Source: Silicimonas sp. (GTDB lineage Bacteria; Pseudomonadota; Alphaproteobacteria; Rhodobacterales; Rhodobacteraceae). From it: a stretch of 64,000 nucleotides of DNA. Shown here piece by piece: positions 1-10,495 of the stretch. The notes beneath the pieces are model-generated. The model did no database searches, was not told the DNA's origin, and saw nothing but the letters and a program-made list of their open reading frames with translations. Numbering within the stretch: the first letter of the stretch is position 1; every line of letters begins with the position of its first letter. The DNA lies in the NCBI GenBank assembly GCA_022824315.1, contig JAJEAC010000165.1, positions 37,514 to 101,513 on the forward strand, in the 5' to 3' direction. The position numbers were made by a program, and so were the translations under genes.

Positions 1-72
1 AAAGCCATCGGCCCAGGCCGGCATTGCCGCGATGACGGCAATGAGGACCGCACTAGGCGCTGCCGCGCGCAT
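1..72 (-). CDS. N-terminus of an exported protein (cut by window edge)
   Basis: Only the first 24 codons are in the window. They read as a classical Sec signal peptide: a short Arg-containing start, a hydrophobic run rich in Ala, Val, Ile and Leu, and a probable cleavage site after Ala-Trp-Ala before Asp-Gly. The ATG at 70-72 lies 20 bases inside the end of the upstream ATPase gene, so translation is probably coupled. It is the next gene of the exporter operon and is expected to act in the periplasm or outer membrane. The family cannot be told from this stub. Confidence 0.65.
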   Translation of the reverse strand, partial: MRAAAPSAVLIAVIAAMPAWADGF

Positions 73-745
73 CCCTGTCGATCCTTCCGTCCAGCATTTC
101 GATGTGACGCATTGATTGCTCCAGCACCCTGACGTCGTGGGTTCCGATCAGAAAGGTTGTACCGTGCTCGCGATTGAGGCTGCGCATCAGTTCGACAAGC
201 GCAAGCGCATTCTTTGAATCGAGGTTCGCGGTGGGCTCATCGGCCAGGACAACGGCCGGGCGCGACACCAGTGCGCGGGCGACGGCCACCCGTTGCTGCT
301 GCCCGCCCGACATCTTGCCGGGGCGGCGGTCTTCCAGGCCCGAAAGCCCGACCTCCTTGATCGCCTCCATCGCGCGGTCGTGGCGCTCGGCAGCGGAAAC
401 ACCCTGCAATTGAAGCACGAATTCGATGTTCTCGCGCGCCGACAGGACCGGAATCAGGTTGTACGACTGGAAGACAAATCCGATCTTCGAAAGCCTCAGA
501 TCCGAGAGCTGGGACCGCGAAAGCCCGCCCAGCGGCTGCCCGTCGACGGTCACCTCACCCGAGGTCGGTTCATCAAGGGCGCCGATCATGTTGAGAAGCG
601 TGGTCTTGCCCGATCCCGAAGGCCCGGCCAGCGTCGCAATTTCGCCAGGCATGATGTCCAGATCTATATCCCTCAGCGCGTGCACGGCCAGTTCGCCCTT
701 TCCGAAGGTCTTGGACAGGCCGCGGCAGGTAACGATCGGATCCAT
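53..745 (-). CDS. ABC exporter ATPase, LolD/MacB type
   Basis: This 230-residue ATPase would power the two FtsX-type permeases encoded just upstream. It has a Walker A motif (GPSGSGKTT) near residue 41, an LSGGQ-type signature (MSGGQQQR) near 145 and a Walker B followed by a D-loop ([10 protein letters not shown]) near 167. Length and motifs match the LolD/MacB group, whose members extract lipoproteins or export substrates across the periplasm rather than importing. The preceding permease stops 13 bases before this start. True LolD is usually paired with LolC and LolE; the divergent permeases here suggest a specialised paralogue, so no gene symbol is given. Confidence 0.9.
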   Translation of the reverse strand: MDPIVTCRGLSKTFGKGELAVHALRDIDLDIMPGEIATLAGPSGSGKTTLLNMIGALDEPTSGEVTVDGQPLGGLSRSQLSDLRLSKIGFVFQSYNLIPVLSARENIEFVLQLQGVSAAERHDRAMEAIKEVGLSGLEDRRPGKMSGGQQQRVAVARALVSRPAVVLADEPTANLDSKNALALVELMRSLNREHGTTFLIGTHDVRVLEQSMRHIEMLDGRIDRDARGSA

Positions 746-758
746 GCTTCGTTTCTCC

Positions 759-1988
759 CTACGTCTCTCGTCGCATGGCTTCCACCGGGCGGCACTTCGA
801 GGCCCGTAGCGCGGGCCAGAGCGTAACCAGTATGCCGAGAAGCCAGATCAGTCCCGGGAACAGGATGAACGCGCCCGGTTCGTATTTCAGGTAGATGATC
901 TCGCCAGTCTGAACCATCTCCATGGCCCGGGCGAAAGCCGAGAAATCGATGCCGTCGCTGAGCGACCAGATGGTCACGGCCGCCAGCACCATGCCCAAAA
1001 GCACCCCGATGCCGATCAGCAGTGCGTTTTCGATGGTGACCATGACAAGAACCCGGCGCGGTTTCATTCCAAGCGCGCGGAGCAGCCCGAATTCCTGCGT
1101 GCGTTCGAAGACCGCCATCAGCTGGGTGTTGACGATGCCGATCGCCATCAGCGCAAAAACGATGCTGAGCCAGACATGGACGAAGACACCCATGTAGCTG
1201 TCCATCGAGGCCAGAAACAGGTTGAGGTCCTTCCAGCCGCGGACGTCAAGGGCGGGCGCCGCCTCGGCCAGCGCCGCCACGGCGTCCTCCAATGCCGTCT
1301 CCTCCTGCAGAACGAAGACGACCTGGGCGATTTCGCCCTCAAGGCCAAGAAACCTTTGCGATGCAGCGCGTCCTGTGAAGACGTAAAGGTCTTCCGTCGC
1401 CTTGTCGGCGTCGTAGATCCCGACCACGTCGAAGCTCTGTTCGGACATCGCGCCTTCCGCGTTCTGCGACATCAGGATCACGCGGCGGCCGAGCCCGGTC
1501 TTCAACCGCTCGACCATATGCAGCCCCAAGACGGCCGAGTCGTCATCGCTGCTGTCCAGATATCGCCCTTCGGTGATCCTGCCTGGTATCGACGAAATCC
1601 GTGCCTCTGCAGCAGGGTCGACGCCGACGATCGTAGCAGGCAAGGTCTTGTACTCGCTTTGAACCACCCCCGGCACGACAACGCGGGTTGTCCAGTCGGC
1701 TACCGCGGGTGCGTCCAGCGCCGAGTTAAGGTCTCGGTCGGGCGGATCCATAAGCGTCTCAATTGAAGGATCGTCCATATAACCTTCGGCATGGATCTGT
1801 CCGGACCCGAGAAGAAGTTGAAGTGTCGTTTCCTTCGAGCTCTTGGCCCAGGCATTCATGAATGCACTGAAAAACAGGATCGACCATAGCCCGATGGCCA
1901 CAACGATCAGCGTGATGCCGGTGCGACGCGGGTTCCGCCACAGGTTGCGCCAGGCGAGCGGCAGCATGGTCTTGAGGCCGTCGATCAT
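759..1988 (-). CDS. FtsX-family ABC transporter permease (second)
   Basis: This 409-residue membrane protein has the MacB/FtsX layout: one N-terminal membrane segment just after a [11 protein letters not shown] motif, a periplasmic domain of about 220 residues, then three C-terminal membrane segments that include the [14 protein letters not shown] motif typical of FtsX permeases. The chosen ATG at 1986-1988 overlaps the stop of the upstream permease by four bases (ATGA), which indicates coupling. A 67-codon upstream extension of the frame reads through the neighbour and is discarded. It probably forms a heterodimer with the permease at 1985-3202. Confidence 0.9.
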   Translation of the reverse strand: MIDGLKTMLPLAWRNLWRNPRRTGITLIVVAIGLWSILFFSAFMNAWAKSSKETTLQLLLGSGQIHAEGYMDDPSIETLMDPPDRDLNSALDAPAVADWTTRVVVPGVVQSEYKTLPATIVGVDPAAEARISSIPGRITEGRYLDSSDDDSAVLGLHMVERLKTGLGRRVILMSQNAEGAMSEQSFDVVGIYDADKATEDLYVFTGRAASQRFLGLEGEIAQVVFVLQEETALEDAVAALAEAAPALDVRGWKDLNLFLASMDSYMGVFVHVWLSIVFALMAIGIVNTQLMAVFERTQEFGLLRALGMKPRRVLVMVTIENALLIGIGVLLGMVLAAVTIWSLSDGIDFSAFARAMEMVQTGEIIYLKYEPGAFILFPGLIWLLGILVTLWPALRASKCRPVEAMRRET

Positions 1989-3202
1989 GACGCCATCGCC
2001 TTCACCGGTTCCAGCCCGAGGACGCGGCGATAGGGCACGATGCCCAGAACCGCGATGGAAAGAACAATCGCAGATGGCCCGAACAGCACGCGAAACGGCG
2101 TCATCGCCGGATAGAACCGTGCCGGCATTCCCCATGATTCGTAAATCTCGGACAAACCTTCGATGCCGATGCCGACCTGCTGCACCCAATAGGTCAGGGC
2201 CATGCCAAGCAGGATGCCCAGCCCGTTGCCGAAAAGCGAAAGAAAGATCATTTCCATCCAGACCATGCGACCGATCCAGCGGCGTTTCATCCCAATCGCC
2301 AGAAGCACCCCGAACTCGCGCGTGCGCTCCAGCACCGACATGTAAAGCGTGTTGAGGGTGATGAAGACTACGACCACCACAAGCGTGACATAGATCAACA
2401 CGGCGGTGATCATGTCGGCCGCGATGGCCTCTTCAACATCGGGGCGCAGTTCGGCCCAGCTGAGATACACCACGCCGTGGCGCGCGGCCACTGCCCGCAA
2501 CTCGGGCTCAGCCCGCACCACATCGGGCAGGTCCTCTCCGGAAACCGCAATGGCATGGACGCCGCCTGCCATCAGAAAGGTCTCGGAAAACCGCGCAAGC
2601 GGCATCTGCGCGAAGGCACGGTCAAGCTCGGGTACCTTGGACTTGAATATCCCGACCACCTCCAGAACGTCGACGGCCACCGAGCCATCGCGTCCCGAAC
2701 CCAACAGCGCGACGTGGTCGCCAAGACCCAGCCGCAGATTGCGCGCCAGCCCGTCGCCCAGCACAATCGCGTCGTCGTCTTCGGGCGTGAGGCCGCGGCC
2801 CTGCTCGACCAGACCGGACAAGGTCGAAACATCCGGCTCTCGTGCCGGGTCGATCCCGAGGATAGCGACAGCAAAGCTGCGCTCTCCGCTCGCCAACAGC
2901 CCGAAGCCGGTTCCGCGGGCCGTTGCCACCGTGATACCGGGAACGCGCTCAAGGTCGGCCAAGAGCGCCGCCGGGTCGGCAATGACCTTGTCCATCTCGG
3001 GGTCTTCCTTGTAGCCCTCGATCTGGAACTGCCCGAATCCGTCGGCGATGCGCAGCATGCTGGATTTCATCGTGTCGTAGGACGCGAGTTGAAGTGACAG
3101 CATGAACACCAGAAGCATCGACGTGAACGCCATTCCGAGAACCGACAGCAGGGTTCGGATCGGTTGGCGCCATATATTTCGCCAGGCGAGCGTGGCTATC
3201 AA
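1985..3202 (-). CDS. FtsX-family ABC transporter permease (first)
   Basis: This 405-residue permease has the same layout as its neighbour: an opening WRNIWRQPIRT motif, an N-terminal helix, a large periplasmic domain and three C-terminal helices with the FtsX motif ERTREFGVLLAIGMKRR. The pair plus the ATPase resemble LolC/LolE/LolD. The LolA-like protein gene ends 3 bases upstream, so all are probably one transcript. The substrate is unknown; a lipoprotein, lipid or other envelope component is the natural inference. Confidence 0.9.
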   Translation of the reverse strand: MIATLAWRNIWRQPIRTLLSVLGMAFTSMLLVFMLSLQLASYDTMKSSMLRIADGFGQFQIEGYKEDPEMDKVIADPAALLADLERVPGITVATARGTGFGLLASGERSFAVAILGIDPAREPDVSTLSGLVEQGRGLTPEDDDAIVLGDGLARNLRLGLGDHVALLGSGRDGSVAVDVLEVVGIFKSKVPELDRAFAQMPLARFSETFLMAGGVHAIAVSGEDLPDVVRAEPELRAVAARHGVVYLSWAELRPDVEEAIAADMITAVLIYVTLVVVVVFITLNTLYMSVLERTREFGVLLAIGMKRRWIGRMVWMEMIFLSLFGNGLGILLGMALTYWVQQVGIGIEGLSEIYESWGMPARFYPAMTPFRVLFGPSAIVLSIAVLGIVPYRRVLGLEPVKAMAS

Positions 3203-3205
3203 AGG

Positions 3206-3991
3206 TCAGTCCCGTGGATTTTGAAGGTTTGACTTGGTAAACAGGTATGCGGGGATGGGGATGTTGAACTCGGCCGATTCAGTGGTAATGCGCGTGATCT
3301 GCCCGGGCTTTGCATCCGTCCGCATGGTCATCACGACAGGATAGGGGCGTTCGTCGATCTTGCCGACGCGGTCGGTCGTCATGACCCTGACGCGTTTGCC
3401 GACCTGATCGTAATATTCGACCTCCATCAACACGCCGTCCGTGCGGATCGTCAGAACTTGTTTGCCCCAGACCACTGGCACACCCCGTTTCGGAACCGAT
3501 TCAATTACATGCGCCCGGCCGCCGGTGACATTCACCATGCCTTTCAACGTATGACTGTAATCGTCGATCACCTTGTCCGACCGGGCCAGATCGTCATAGG
3601 AAAAATCCGACCCCATCCAGCTTTGCGACAATGCGCTGGCGGGCAGCTTGATGACCTGGTTGAGCTTTGGGTTGAAGACAAAGGTCGAATTGCCGACCTG
3701 CAGCGTCGCATTGCCGGCGGCACGGGCCGGTGCGGTGAAACGGACAAGTGCCTTCTTTTCGCCTTGCGTCCAGCTTTTCATAGTCAGGTTGCGCGTGCCC
3801 GAGGCGCGTATGATCGTCATCGATATCGTCGTATGGCTGCTGTCTGCGCGCCAGTTGTCGAAGGTCGCCCGCAGGATCGACCTCGCGTCCTGGGCCGCGG
3901 CCATGTTCGGAACGAGAGTGCCTGCTGACAGGGCGACAATCGAACAAAGCAGAATGGCTAGGATCGATCGGCGGAAGGGAGCCTGTGGCAT
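3206..3991 (-). CDS. Periplasmic outer-membrane lipoprotein-sorting protein (COG2834, LolA-like)
   Basis: This 261-residue protein has a signal peptide ending near Ala-Ala-Ala-Gln. The mature part is of the COG2834 type, a LolA/LolB-like half-barrel that binds acyl chains. It typically begins with repeated beta strands of the TISMTIIRASGTRNLTMKSW kind and carries a conserved FVFNPKLNQVIKLP region. Such proteins often sit beside MacB/FtsX exporters and are thought to receive a hydrophobic cargo in the periplasm. The ATG at 3989-3991 is chosen because it directly precedes the signal peptide; the longer frame adds 84 unlikely residues. There is no strong ribosome site. It is the first gene of the exporter operon. 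Confidence 0.85.
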   Translation of the reverse strand: MPQAPFRRSILAILLCSIVALSAGTLVPNMAAAQDARSILRATFDNWRADSSHTTISMTIIRASGTRNLTMKSWTQGEKKALVRFTAPARAAGNATLQVGNSTFVFNPKLNQVIKLPASALSQSWMGSDFSYDDLARSDKVIDDYSHTLKGMVNVTGGRAHVIESVPKRGVPVVWGKQVLTIRTDGVLMEVEYYDQVGKRVRVMTTDRVGKIDERPYPVVMTMRTDAKPGQITRITTESAEFNIPIPAYLFTKSNLQNPRD

Positions 3992-4254
3992 CGCGAACCC
4001 ATTCGTGGTCTTGCACGAACGCCCTGTCAGCACTCGCACGACAAAGAGAAATTCGAGCCGGATGGTCGGGTTGTCAAGGCGCATCCGGGCCGTGGGCCTC
4101 GGAATGGCGAGCCATCTGGCGCTGCCTGCCAGTAACGTGCCGTATATCCGCTGCAGGTGACAAGCCATCTGTCCGGTCCATGGCGAGAACCTCCACAGGA
4201 TGCGATGTTCCGCCGTCCCGGCACAAGATTTTTCTCTAAGCAATTGTATTGAAT

Positions 4255-4704
4255 CTAGCTGCCCGGCTTGCGGTATACGCCTTGTTCCTTCAAGGCATCG
4301 ATCACCTCCACGGGCATGTAGGTCTCGTCGTGCTTTGCGAGGAGGTCATGGGCCAGAAACACGCCGCCTACGTAATGGCCCTTTGCTATGGTGCCCTGCC
4401 CCTCTCCGAACAGGTCCGGAGCCGGATCTCCTCCGACATATGTCACGGGAACCTCCGCTGCACCGTCGGTGACCACGAAGGAGAATCGCACGCCGTCAAC
4501 GCCTGTCATCGAGCCGTCCTTCACCAGTCCGCCCAACTGGAAATACTCATCCTCCGGGGGCGGTGAAGCCAGAACTTCGCTCGGGGACCGAAAGAACTGA
4601 AACGCATCCTTAGGCAAGAACCACAGCACGAACAGCACGCCGACAAGGCATGCGCCCGCCAGTGCAAGGACCTGCATGCGCCGCTGCTTCTTCAGGCCTT
4701 TCAT
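4255..4704 (-). CDS. ccmE: Cytochrome c-type biogenesis protein CcmE (haem chaperone)
   Basis: CcmE is a periplasmic haem chaperone of cytochrome c maturation System I. It takes haem from CcmC/CcmD and passes it to CcmF/CcmH. The 149-residue protein has one N-terminal membrane anchor (about residues 11-30) followed by the OB-fold domain. The haem-attachment motif LLAKHDETYMP is intact, with His125 and Tyr129. Alternative upstream starts add 54 non-conserved residues, so the ATG at 4702-4704 is used. It lies 186 bases downstream of argC on the same strand. No other ccm genes are in the window. Confidence 0.95.
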   Translation of the reverse strand: MKGLKKQRRMQVLALAGACLVGVLFVLWFLPKDAFQFFRSPSEVLASPPPEDEYFQLGGLVKDGSMTGVDGVRFSFVVTDGAAEVPVTYVGGDPAPDLFGEGQGTIAKGHYVGGVFLAHDLLAKHDETYMPVEVIDALKEQGVYRKPGS

Positions 4705-4890
4705 CCGCTCACTCCGTGCAAGAGACGCAATTGGTGGTTCCTGAACCGATGGCCGGCAACTTGACTCGGCGACTTCCTGCAGAGCCGGCGGAGCGCAGTT
4801 GAACCCTTGATCCCCGATCCAGACCCAGCCGCAAATGGCTGAACCGTGACCGCGGAAGGGCCGCAATCAGCACCCAAGGGAGCCGAAGCT

Positions 4891-5919
4891 TCACGGAAAG
4901 ACGGGTGCGGCCATGAGCCCGGTTGTTTCAGCTTCGCCAAGCATCAGGTTCGCGTTCTGGATCGCCTGCCCGCTCGATCCCTTGGTCAGGTTGTCAAGCA
5001 CGACAATCACGGTCGCGACCCGCTCGCGCCGGTCCCCCACCACGCCGATATGGCAAAAGTTCGAGGCCCGCACATGCTTCATCTGCGGAACCTGCCCGAA
5101 TGGCAGGACATGAATGAAGACCTCGTCGCCGTAGACCTTGTTCAATGCTGCATGGATCTGCTCGGGTATACCCTTCACGTAGCAGGTCATGACAATGCCC
5201 CGCGTGGAAGGCAGAAGGTGCGGCGTCAGGGTGACTGTCGGCTTGCCATCCGCCAACTTGGCCAGTTCCTGGTCGAATTCCCCGAGATGCCGATGAGTGC
5301 CGCCTACCGAATAAGGCATCACGTTGTCTTCCGCCTCGGCCATCAACAGGTGTTCCTTCACCGAACGCCCAGCACCCGAAACAGATGCCTTAAGGTCCAG
5401 AATGATATCGTTGGAATCTATGCATTTCTCCATAAAAAGAGGTCGCAGGCCATAGAGGCCGGCCGCCGCGTTGCACCCGGTGCCTGCAACAAGCCGCGCC
5501 GACCGAATGTCCTCCCGATAAAACTCGGTCAGCCCGTAGACCGCCTCGTCCTGCAGTTCCGTTGCCGCATGGGGCTTGCCGTACCACGCCTCGTAAGCGT
5601 CGGGGTCATGCAGCCGAAAGTCAGCGGAAAGGTCGACGACCTTTACCTGCCTGGGAACGGACGGAACGACGGCCTGGCTTGTCGCGTGCGGAAGCGCGCA
5701 GAATGCCAGATCAATTCCTGACCAATCCACGTGATCGATGGCGACCAGGTCAGGCAGCTTCATGTGTCCAAGATGCGGAAACACTGATGACATCGGCTGG
5801 CCCGCTCTCCGGTCACCGGTCAACGCGGCGATCCGGATCGACGGATGTGTCGAGATCAACCGAACGAGTTCGGCGCCTGTATATCCGCTGGCGCCAAGAA
5901 TGGCGACGTGATGGGGCAT
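4891..5919 (-). CDS. argC: N-acetyl-gamma-glutamyl-phosphate reductase
   Basis: ArgC makes N-acetylglutamate semialdehyde from N-acetylglutamyl phosphate with NADPH in arginine biosynthesis. The 342-residue protein has the nucleotide-binding start [13 protein letters not shown], the catalytic cysteine in [12 protein letters not shown] (Cys149) and the [11 protein letters not shown] region with the conserved His. Length fits the family. The ATG at 5917-5919 has a strong ribosome site (AAGGAGG about 7 bases upstream), so the two Met codons further upstream are rejected. Confidence 0.97.
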   Translation of the reverse strand: MPHHVAILGASGYTGAELVRLISTHPSIRIAALTGDRRAGQPMSSVFPHLGHMKLPDLVAIDHVDWSGIDLAFCALPHATSQAVVPSVPRQVKVVDLSADFRLHDPDAYEAWYGKPHAATELQDEAVYGLTEFYREDIRSARLVAGTGCNAAAGLYGLRPLFMEKCIDSNDIILDLKASVSGAGRSVKEHLLMAEAEDNVMPYSVGGTHRHLGEFDQELAKLADGKPTVTLTPHLLPSTRGIVMTCYVKGIPEQIHAALNKVYGDEVFIHVLPFGQVPQMKHVRASNFCHIGVVGDRRERVATVIVVLDNLTKGSSGQAIQNANLMLGEAETTGLMAAPVFP

Positions 5920-5975
5920 CTTGGCCCTCCTTCGGGACATCATGACTGTCTAGCGCGACAAGGGTCGCACGGCAA

Positions 5976-6788
5976 TCACGCAGCGTGAAACTCCGTCTTC
6001 CTTCGAAGAAATCGGGTCGCCTGATCGGTAACGCGTTGCGGGTCGCCTGTCGTCAGGAACATGGGGATCTCGCCAGCGCCACGCATTTCGGGATGCCGCT
6101 CCAGATAGTCGGCGAGGCTGTCGGCCACAAGGGCCGGTTGGCTGTACACCTTGACGTCAGGTCCCAACGCGGCCCTGAATTCGTCCTCCACGATCGGGTA
6201 ATGGGTGCACCCAAGGACAGCGGCTTCCGGCATTGGCATCTTCCGCCTCAGCGCCTCGACATGGCTCCGCACAAGTGCGCCGGCCAGGATCAAGTCACCC
6301 TCCTCGATGGCATCGACAATGCCTGCACAGGCTTGCGCCTCCACATCGACGCCAATTGCACGGAAAGCCAGTTCTCGCTGGAACGCGCGATTTCGGACCG
6401 TGGCCGGGGTCGCGAACAGCGCCACGTTCTTCAACGCGACTTCACGGGGCGGCGAACTGTCGCCCCATTGCCGTTCGGTAAGGGCCTCGATCAACGGCAC
6501 GAACACCCCAAGCACGCGCTTGTCGGGCGGAACCCAATCTTCCTGGATTCGCCGGAGCGCGGCCGACGACGCGGTGTTGCACGCCAGCACGACCAGATCG
6601 CAGCCGGCCTGGAACAGCCGCGACACTCCTCGAGTGGTCAATTCGTAAATGTCGTCGAATTCGCGAACGCCGTATGGCGTGTGCGCGTTGTCGCCAAGAT
6701 AGACGAAAGGCACGTCGGGCAGCCGCTGTGCCACGGCCTTGTAGACGGTCAAACCGCCCAATCCGCTGTCAAACAGTCCTACCGCCAT
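5976..6788 (-). CDS. murI: Glutamate racemase
   Basis: MurI supplies D-glutamate for peptidoglycan. Both catalytic cysteines are present: Cys70 in [11 protein letters not shown] and the second in [12 protein letters not shown] near residue 184. The N-terminal DSGLGGLTV and [11 protein letters not shown] motifs are typical. The start at 6786-6788 gives the usual length of 270 residues. In-frame ATGs at 6848 and 6887 would add 20 or 33 residues of low similarity; none of the three has a clear ribosome site, so the exact start is uncertain. The frame upstream of 6928 overlaps the indolepyruvate oxidoreductase end. Confidence 0.93.
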   Translation of the reverse strand: MAVGLFDSGLGGLTVYKAVAQRLPDVPFVYLGDNAHTPYGVREFDDIYELTTRGVSRLFQAGCDLVVLACNTASSAALRRIQEDWVPPDKRVLGVFVPLIEALTERQWGDSSPPREVALKNVALFATPATVRNRAFQRELAFRAIGVDVEAQACAGIVDAIEEGDLILAGALVRSHVEALRRKMPMPEAAVLGCTHYPIVEDEFRAALGPDVKVYSQPALVADSLADYLERHPEMRGAGEIPMFLTTGDPQRVTDQATRFLRRKTEFHAA

Positions 6789-6927
6789 TTGCGTCTGCCC
6801 GTCCGCATCCCGTCCATCACGCGTTCCGACCCGAGGCCCGGTCCGCATTGGCGGCACGGCATATGTGCAGTGTCGGGAAAAGTCCATTGCCGGCACGTCG
6901 ACCCGCGCAAATTCGAGGTGGCGGACG

Positions 6928-9900
6928 CTATTCCGCGGCGGTGGCTGCGTCCGTGGCCGCTTCGTCCCTGAAGGATTGAAGCAGCGCCTTCCGACGCGTG
7001 GCGGCCTCATGCGCGTTGGCTGCCTTCACTGGGCCAAAGCCACGCACGTCCAGCGGCAATTCGGCAAGAGCGACGGCGGCTCCGATGTTGCGGTCCGGAT
7101 CCGCAAGAACTTCCGCCATGTCACGCTCGTACTGCTGGATCAATTTCCGTTCCATCCGGCGTTCGGTGCTGTAGCCAAAAGGATTGAACGGCGTGCTGCG
7201 CAACCACTTGAAGCGAGCAAGCAACGGCCACACCCGTTCTGCAAACGCGCCGAAAGCGCGCTTTCCGGCCCGCCCGGACGCGTCGCGTCCCGGCAGGAGA
7301 GGCGGGGCCAGATGAAACGTGAGCTTCAGGTTCCCGTCGAACACCGCCTCGGCCTTGGCACGTGTCCCGGAGAGAAGCCGCGCAACCTCGAACTCGTCCT
7401 TGTATGCCAGCACTTTATGATAGCCCTTTGCGATCGCCTCGCGCAACGCTGGATCGTCAGCTTGGTCAACCAGTGCGCGGTACCGTCGAGCCAGCCCTTG
7501 GGACTGGTAGGCGGCAAGGTGTCTGGCGCGAAATTCGATCTTTTCTTCAAGTGTTCGGGGCAAGCATGTCACGTCACTGGTTGCGAGGCGCATCGCCTTG
7601 TCCGGGTTCACCACCGCCCATCGGCCGATCTCAAAGGCACGCATGTTGTCCTGTACCCGCGCATCGTTCAGCTCGATGGCCCGCATGATTGCGGCCCGGC
7701 TAAGCGGCAGCTGCCCGGACTGCCAGGACGCCCCCAGCAGAACCATGTTCGAATAGATCGAGTCTCCGAGCGTGGTTTCGGCCAGCGCAAAAGCGTCGAG
7801 ACACGTCAACCGATCCCGAAGTGCGGCCTCCAGCGACAGCCTGAGGCGGTCTCCGGGAATGCGGAAGTCGGGATCCCTCGTGAAGTCACCGGTCACCGTT
7901 TCGTGCATGTTGACAACGCCACCGGTCCGACCGGCCTGGACCAACTGAAGGGTCCTGTGGCCTGCGGATACGACAAGATCCCCGCCAATCAACGTGTCCG
8001 CCTCGCCTACCGCGACGCGAATGGCGGTAATGTCCTCGGGTGCATTGGCGATTCGGCAGTGAATGTGAACCGCACCGCCCTTCTGCGCGAGCCCGGCCAT
8101 CTCCATCATTGCCGCCGCCTTTCCGTCGAGATGCGCGGCCATCGCAAGCAGCGCGCCCACCGTCACGACGCCTGTTCCGCCGACCCCTGTGATGACGACA
8201 TTGTGGGTGCCCTCGATGGATGGAAGTTCGGGGGCAGCCAGCTCTCCTGTCTCAAGATCCACCGCCGCGCGTTTCCGAGGCTGTCCGCCTGTGACGGTCA
8301 CGAAAGAGGGGCAGAATCCGTTCAGGCAGGAATAATCCTTGTTGCAGGACGACTGGTCTATCGCGCGCTTTCGCCCGAGTTCTGTCTCGACAGGAACGAC
8401 GGAAACGCAATTCGATTGGATGCCGCAGTCTCCGCAGCCCTCGCAGATATCGGTGTTGATGAACACGCGCCGATCAGGGTCGGGAAACGCACCACGCTTT
8501 CGGCGCCGCCGCTTTTCGGCCGCACATGTCTGAATGTAGATGATCGCGCTGACGCCATCGGTCTCGGCCATGCGCGCCTGGACGTCCGGCAGTCTCGCTC
8601 GCTCATGCCACCCGACTCCCCTTGGAAACGCCGCCCGATCCGGCGCCTCCTTGGCGTCGAAGACGACGGCCACGTTTTTGACACCCATGGCCAGCAGTTC
8701 GCGCGCGATGCGGTCCGGCCGCAGTTCGCCATCATTCTTCTGGCCGCCAGTCATCGCGACCGCGTCGTTGTAGAGAATCTTGAACGTGATGTTCACGTCC
8801 GCCGCGAGAGCGGCACGAATGGCCAGAATTCCGGAATGATTATAGGTTCCGTCGCCCAGGTTCTGGAACACATGCCTCCGGCTGGAAAACGGCGCCTCGC
8901 CGATCCAGTTCGCCCCTTCGGCTCCCATGTGCGTGAAGCCGCTTGTCTCCCGGTCCATCCAGAGCGTCATGAAATGGCAGCCGATGCCTGCATAGGCCCG
9001 TGAACCGTCCGGCACGTTCGTCGACGTGCTGTGCGGGCATCCCGAACAGAAATAGGGCAGGCGCGCCGCGATGTCCGGCGCATTGGTGCGGGCCCGCGCA
9101 GCCGTGACCGTTTCGAGGCCAGCCTTGATCCTGTCCGTACCACGTCCCTCTTCGACAAGAATGCCGCCGATCTTCTCCGCGATCATCGCGGGATCCAGCG
9201 CGAACCGGGTCGGGAACAGTTCCTCTTGGTGCATTCCGCCTGCGCCGCCCTTGTACCAGCCGTAGACCCTGCGACTGCGGCGATCATCGAAGATTGCCTC
9301 CTTGACCTGCACCTCGATCAGCTTGCGCTTTTCCTCGATCACGACAATCAGGTCGAGACCTTCGGCCCAGTCGTGAAATCCCTTCATGTCGAGCGGGAAT
9401 GTCTGGCCCACCTTGTAAGTCGTCAGCCCGAGACGGCCGGCCTCCTCCTCGTCAATGCCAAGAAGGTTGAGGGCATGGTTGAGGTCCAGCCAGTTCTTGC
9501 CTGCCGCAACGAAGCCAATCTTGGCACCCGGGCTGCCCCAAACTCGCCGGTCGATCCGGTTCGCATGAGAAAACGCTTCCGCCGCAAATCGCTTGCAATC
9601 GATGATCCGGGCTTCCTGATCGATCCAGTGATCGGCAAGGCGGATGTTGAGGCCACCTTCGGGCATCGCGAATTCCGGCTCGACAAATGACATTCGGTCA
9701 ATGCGGCCATCGACGACGGAGGTCACCTCGACCGTGTCCTTCATCAATTTCAATCCGCACCAGGTTCCCGAGAAGCGTGACAACGCATACCCGTACAGCC
9801 CGAGATCCAGGATTTCCTGAACGCCGGCCGGTGACAAAACCGGCATGTACGCATCGACCAGCGCCCAATCGGACTGGTGACACACGGTCGAGCTCTCGCC

Positions 9901-10347
9901 CGTATGATCGTCCCCTAGTGCCATGAGCACACCGCCATGCGGCGAGGTGCCGGCCATGTTTGCATGACGCATGACGTCGCCTGAGCGGTCCACGCCCGGA
10001 CCTTTGCCGTACCAAAGGGCGAAGACGCCGTCATGCCTCCCCTCGCCCCGCAGTTCCGCTTGCTGCGTTCCCCAGATCGCGGTAGCGGCAAGGTCTTCGT
10101 TCAAGCCAGGCTGAAACTTGACGCCCGCTGCCGTGAGCATGGTCCCTGCGGCAGCCATCTGCTGGTCAACCGCTCCGAGAGGCGAGCCACGATATCCTGA
10201 AACGTATCCTGCCGTGTTCAACCCGGACATCCTGTCGCGGGCCGCCTGCATCAGCACGAGGCGCACGAGGGCCTGAGTTCCATTCATCAGGACCGCGCCG
10301 CAATCAAGGTCGAACTTGTCGCCTAGCGTGACCTCGCGGATCGACAT
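6928..10347 (-). CDS. Indolepyruvate:ferredoxin oxidoreductase, fused alpha-beta type
   Basis: This 1139-residue protein oxidatively decarboxylates aryl pyruvates (indolepyruvate, phenylpyruvate) to acyl-CoA, passing electrons to ferredoxin, in aromatic amino acid breakdown. Visible parts are an N-terminal TPP-enzyme region, a [13 protein letters not shown] cysteine motif near residue 434, a TPP-binding stretch with GDGTYNHSG near 490-510, a cysteine-rich iron-sulfur region starting CEGCGDCG near 636, the gamma-type domain with [13 protein letters not shown] near 726 and a long C-terminal region. In archaea the subunits are separate (IorA, IorB); the single-chain form is common in proteobacteria. 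It diverges from a LysR gene, with a palindrome between them. Confidence 0.93.
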   Translation of the reverse strand: MSIREVTLGDKFDLDCGAVLMNGTQALVRLVLMQAARDRMSGLNTAGYVSGYRGSPLGAVDQQMAAAGTMLTAAGVKFQPGLNEDLAATAIWGTQQAELRGEGRHDGVFALWYGKGPGVDRSGDVMRHANMAGTSPHGGVLMALGDDHTGESSTVCHQSDWALVDAYMPVLSPAGVQEILDLGLYGYALSRFSGTWCGLKLMKDTVEVTSVVDGRIDRMSFVEPEFAMPEGGLNIRLADHWIDQEARIIDCKRFAAEAFSHANRIDRRVWGSPGAKIGFVAAGKNWLDLNHALNLLGIDEEEAGRLGLTTYKVGQTFPLDMKGFHDWAEGLDLIVVIEEKRKLIEVQVKEAIFDDRRSRRVYGWYKGGAGGMHQEELFPTRFALDPAMIAEKIGGILVEEGRGTDRIKAGLETVTAARARTNAPDIAARLPYFCSGCPHSTSTNVPDGSRAYAGIGCHFMTLWMDRETSGFTHMGAEGANWIGEAPFSSRRHVFQNLGDGTYNHSGILAIRAALAADVNITFKILYNDAVAMTGGQKNDGELRPDRIARELLAMGVKNVAVVFDAKEAPDRAAFPRGVGWHERARLPDVQARMAETDGVSAIIYIQTCAAEKRRRRKRGAFPDPDRRVFINTDICEGCGDCGIQSNCVSVVPVETELGRKRAIDQSSCNKDYSCLNGFCPSFVTVTGGQPRKRAAVDLETGELAAPELPSIEGTHNVVITGVGGTGVVTVGALLAMAAHLDGKAAAMMEMAGLAQKGGAVHIHCRIANAPEDITAIRVAVGEADTLIGGDLVVSAGHRTLQLVQAGRTGGVVNMHETVTGDFTRDPDFRIPGDRLRLSLEAALRDRLTCLDAFALAETTLGDSIYSNMVLLGASWQSGQLPLSRAAIMRAIELNDARVQDNMRAFEIGRWAVVNPDKAMRLATSDVTCLPRTLEEKIEFRARHLAAYQSQGLARRYRALVDQADDPALREAIAKGYHKVLAYKDEFEVARLLSGTRAKAEAVFDGNLKLTFHLAPPLLPGRDASGRAGKRAFGAFAERVWPLLARFKWLRSTPFNPFGYSTERRMERKLIQQYERDMAEVLADPDRNIGAAVALAELPLDVRGFGPVKAANAHEAATRRKALLQSFRDEAATDAATAAE

Positions 10348-10376
10348 TTTCCCTACCCGGCAGTTTCGTCACATCA

Positions 10377-10397
10377 TAGGTCAAATTTACTGACCTA
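10377..10397. promoter_or_regulatory. Perfect 7-bp inverted repeat, probable LysR operator
   Basis: The arms TAGGTCA and TGACCTA are perfectly complementary and separated by 7 bases (AATTTAC). The site lies 30 bases before the oxidoreductase start and about 99 before the divergent LysR start, the usual place for a LysR-type activator site. The assignment to that regulator is inferred from position only. Confidence 0.6.
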
Positions 10398-10495
10398 CAA
10401 ACTCAATCTTTGTCACGAGCGCGTTTGCAATCCCGGTCGCGACGGGGTTACCTCATGGGAAAACGCGGGCGCTCTCGGGGAGGCAAGGATTCATC

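Noticed and set aside
6865..9003. 712-codon plus frame opposite the indolepyruvate oxidoreductase
   Set aside because: Antisense shadow of a clear gene; no motifs, composition driven by the opposite strand.
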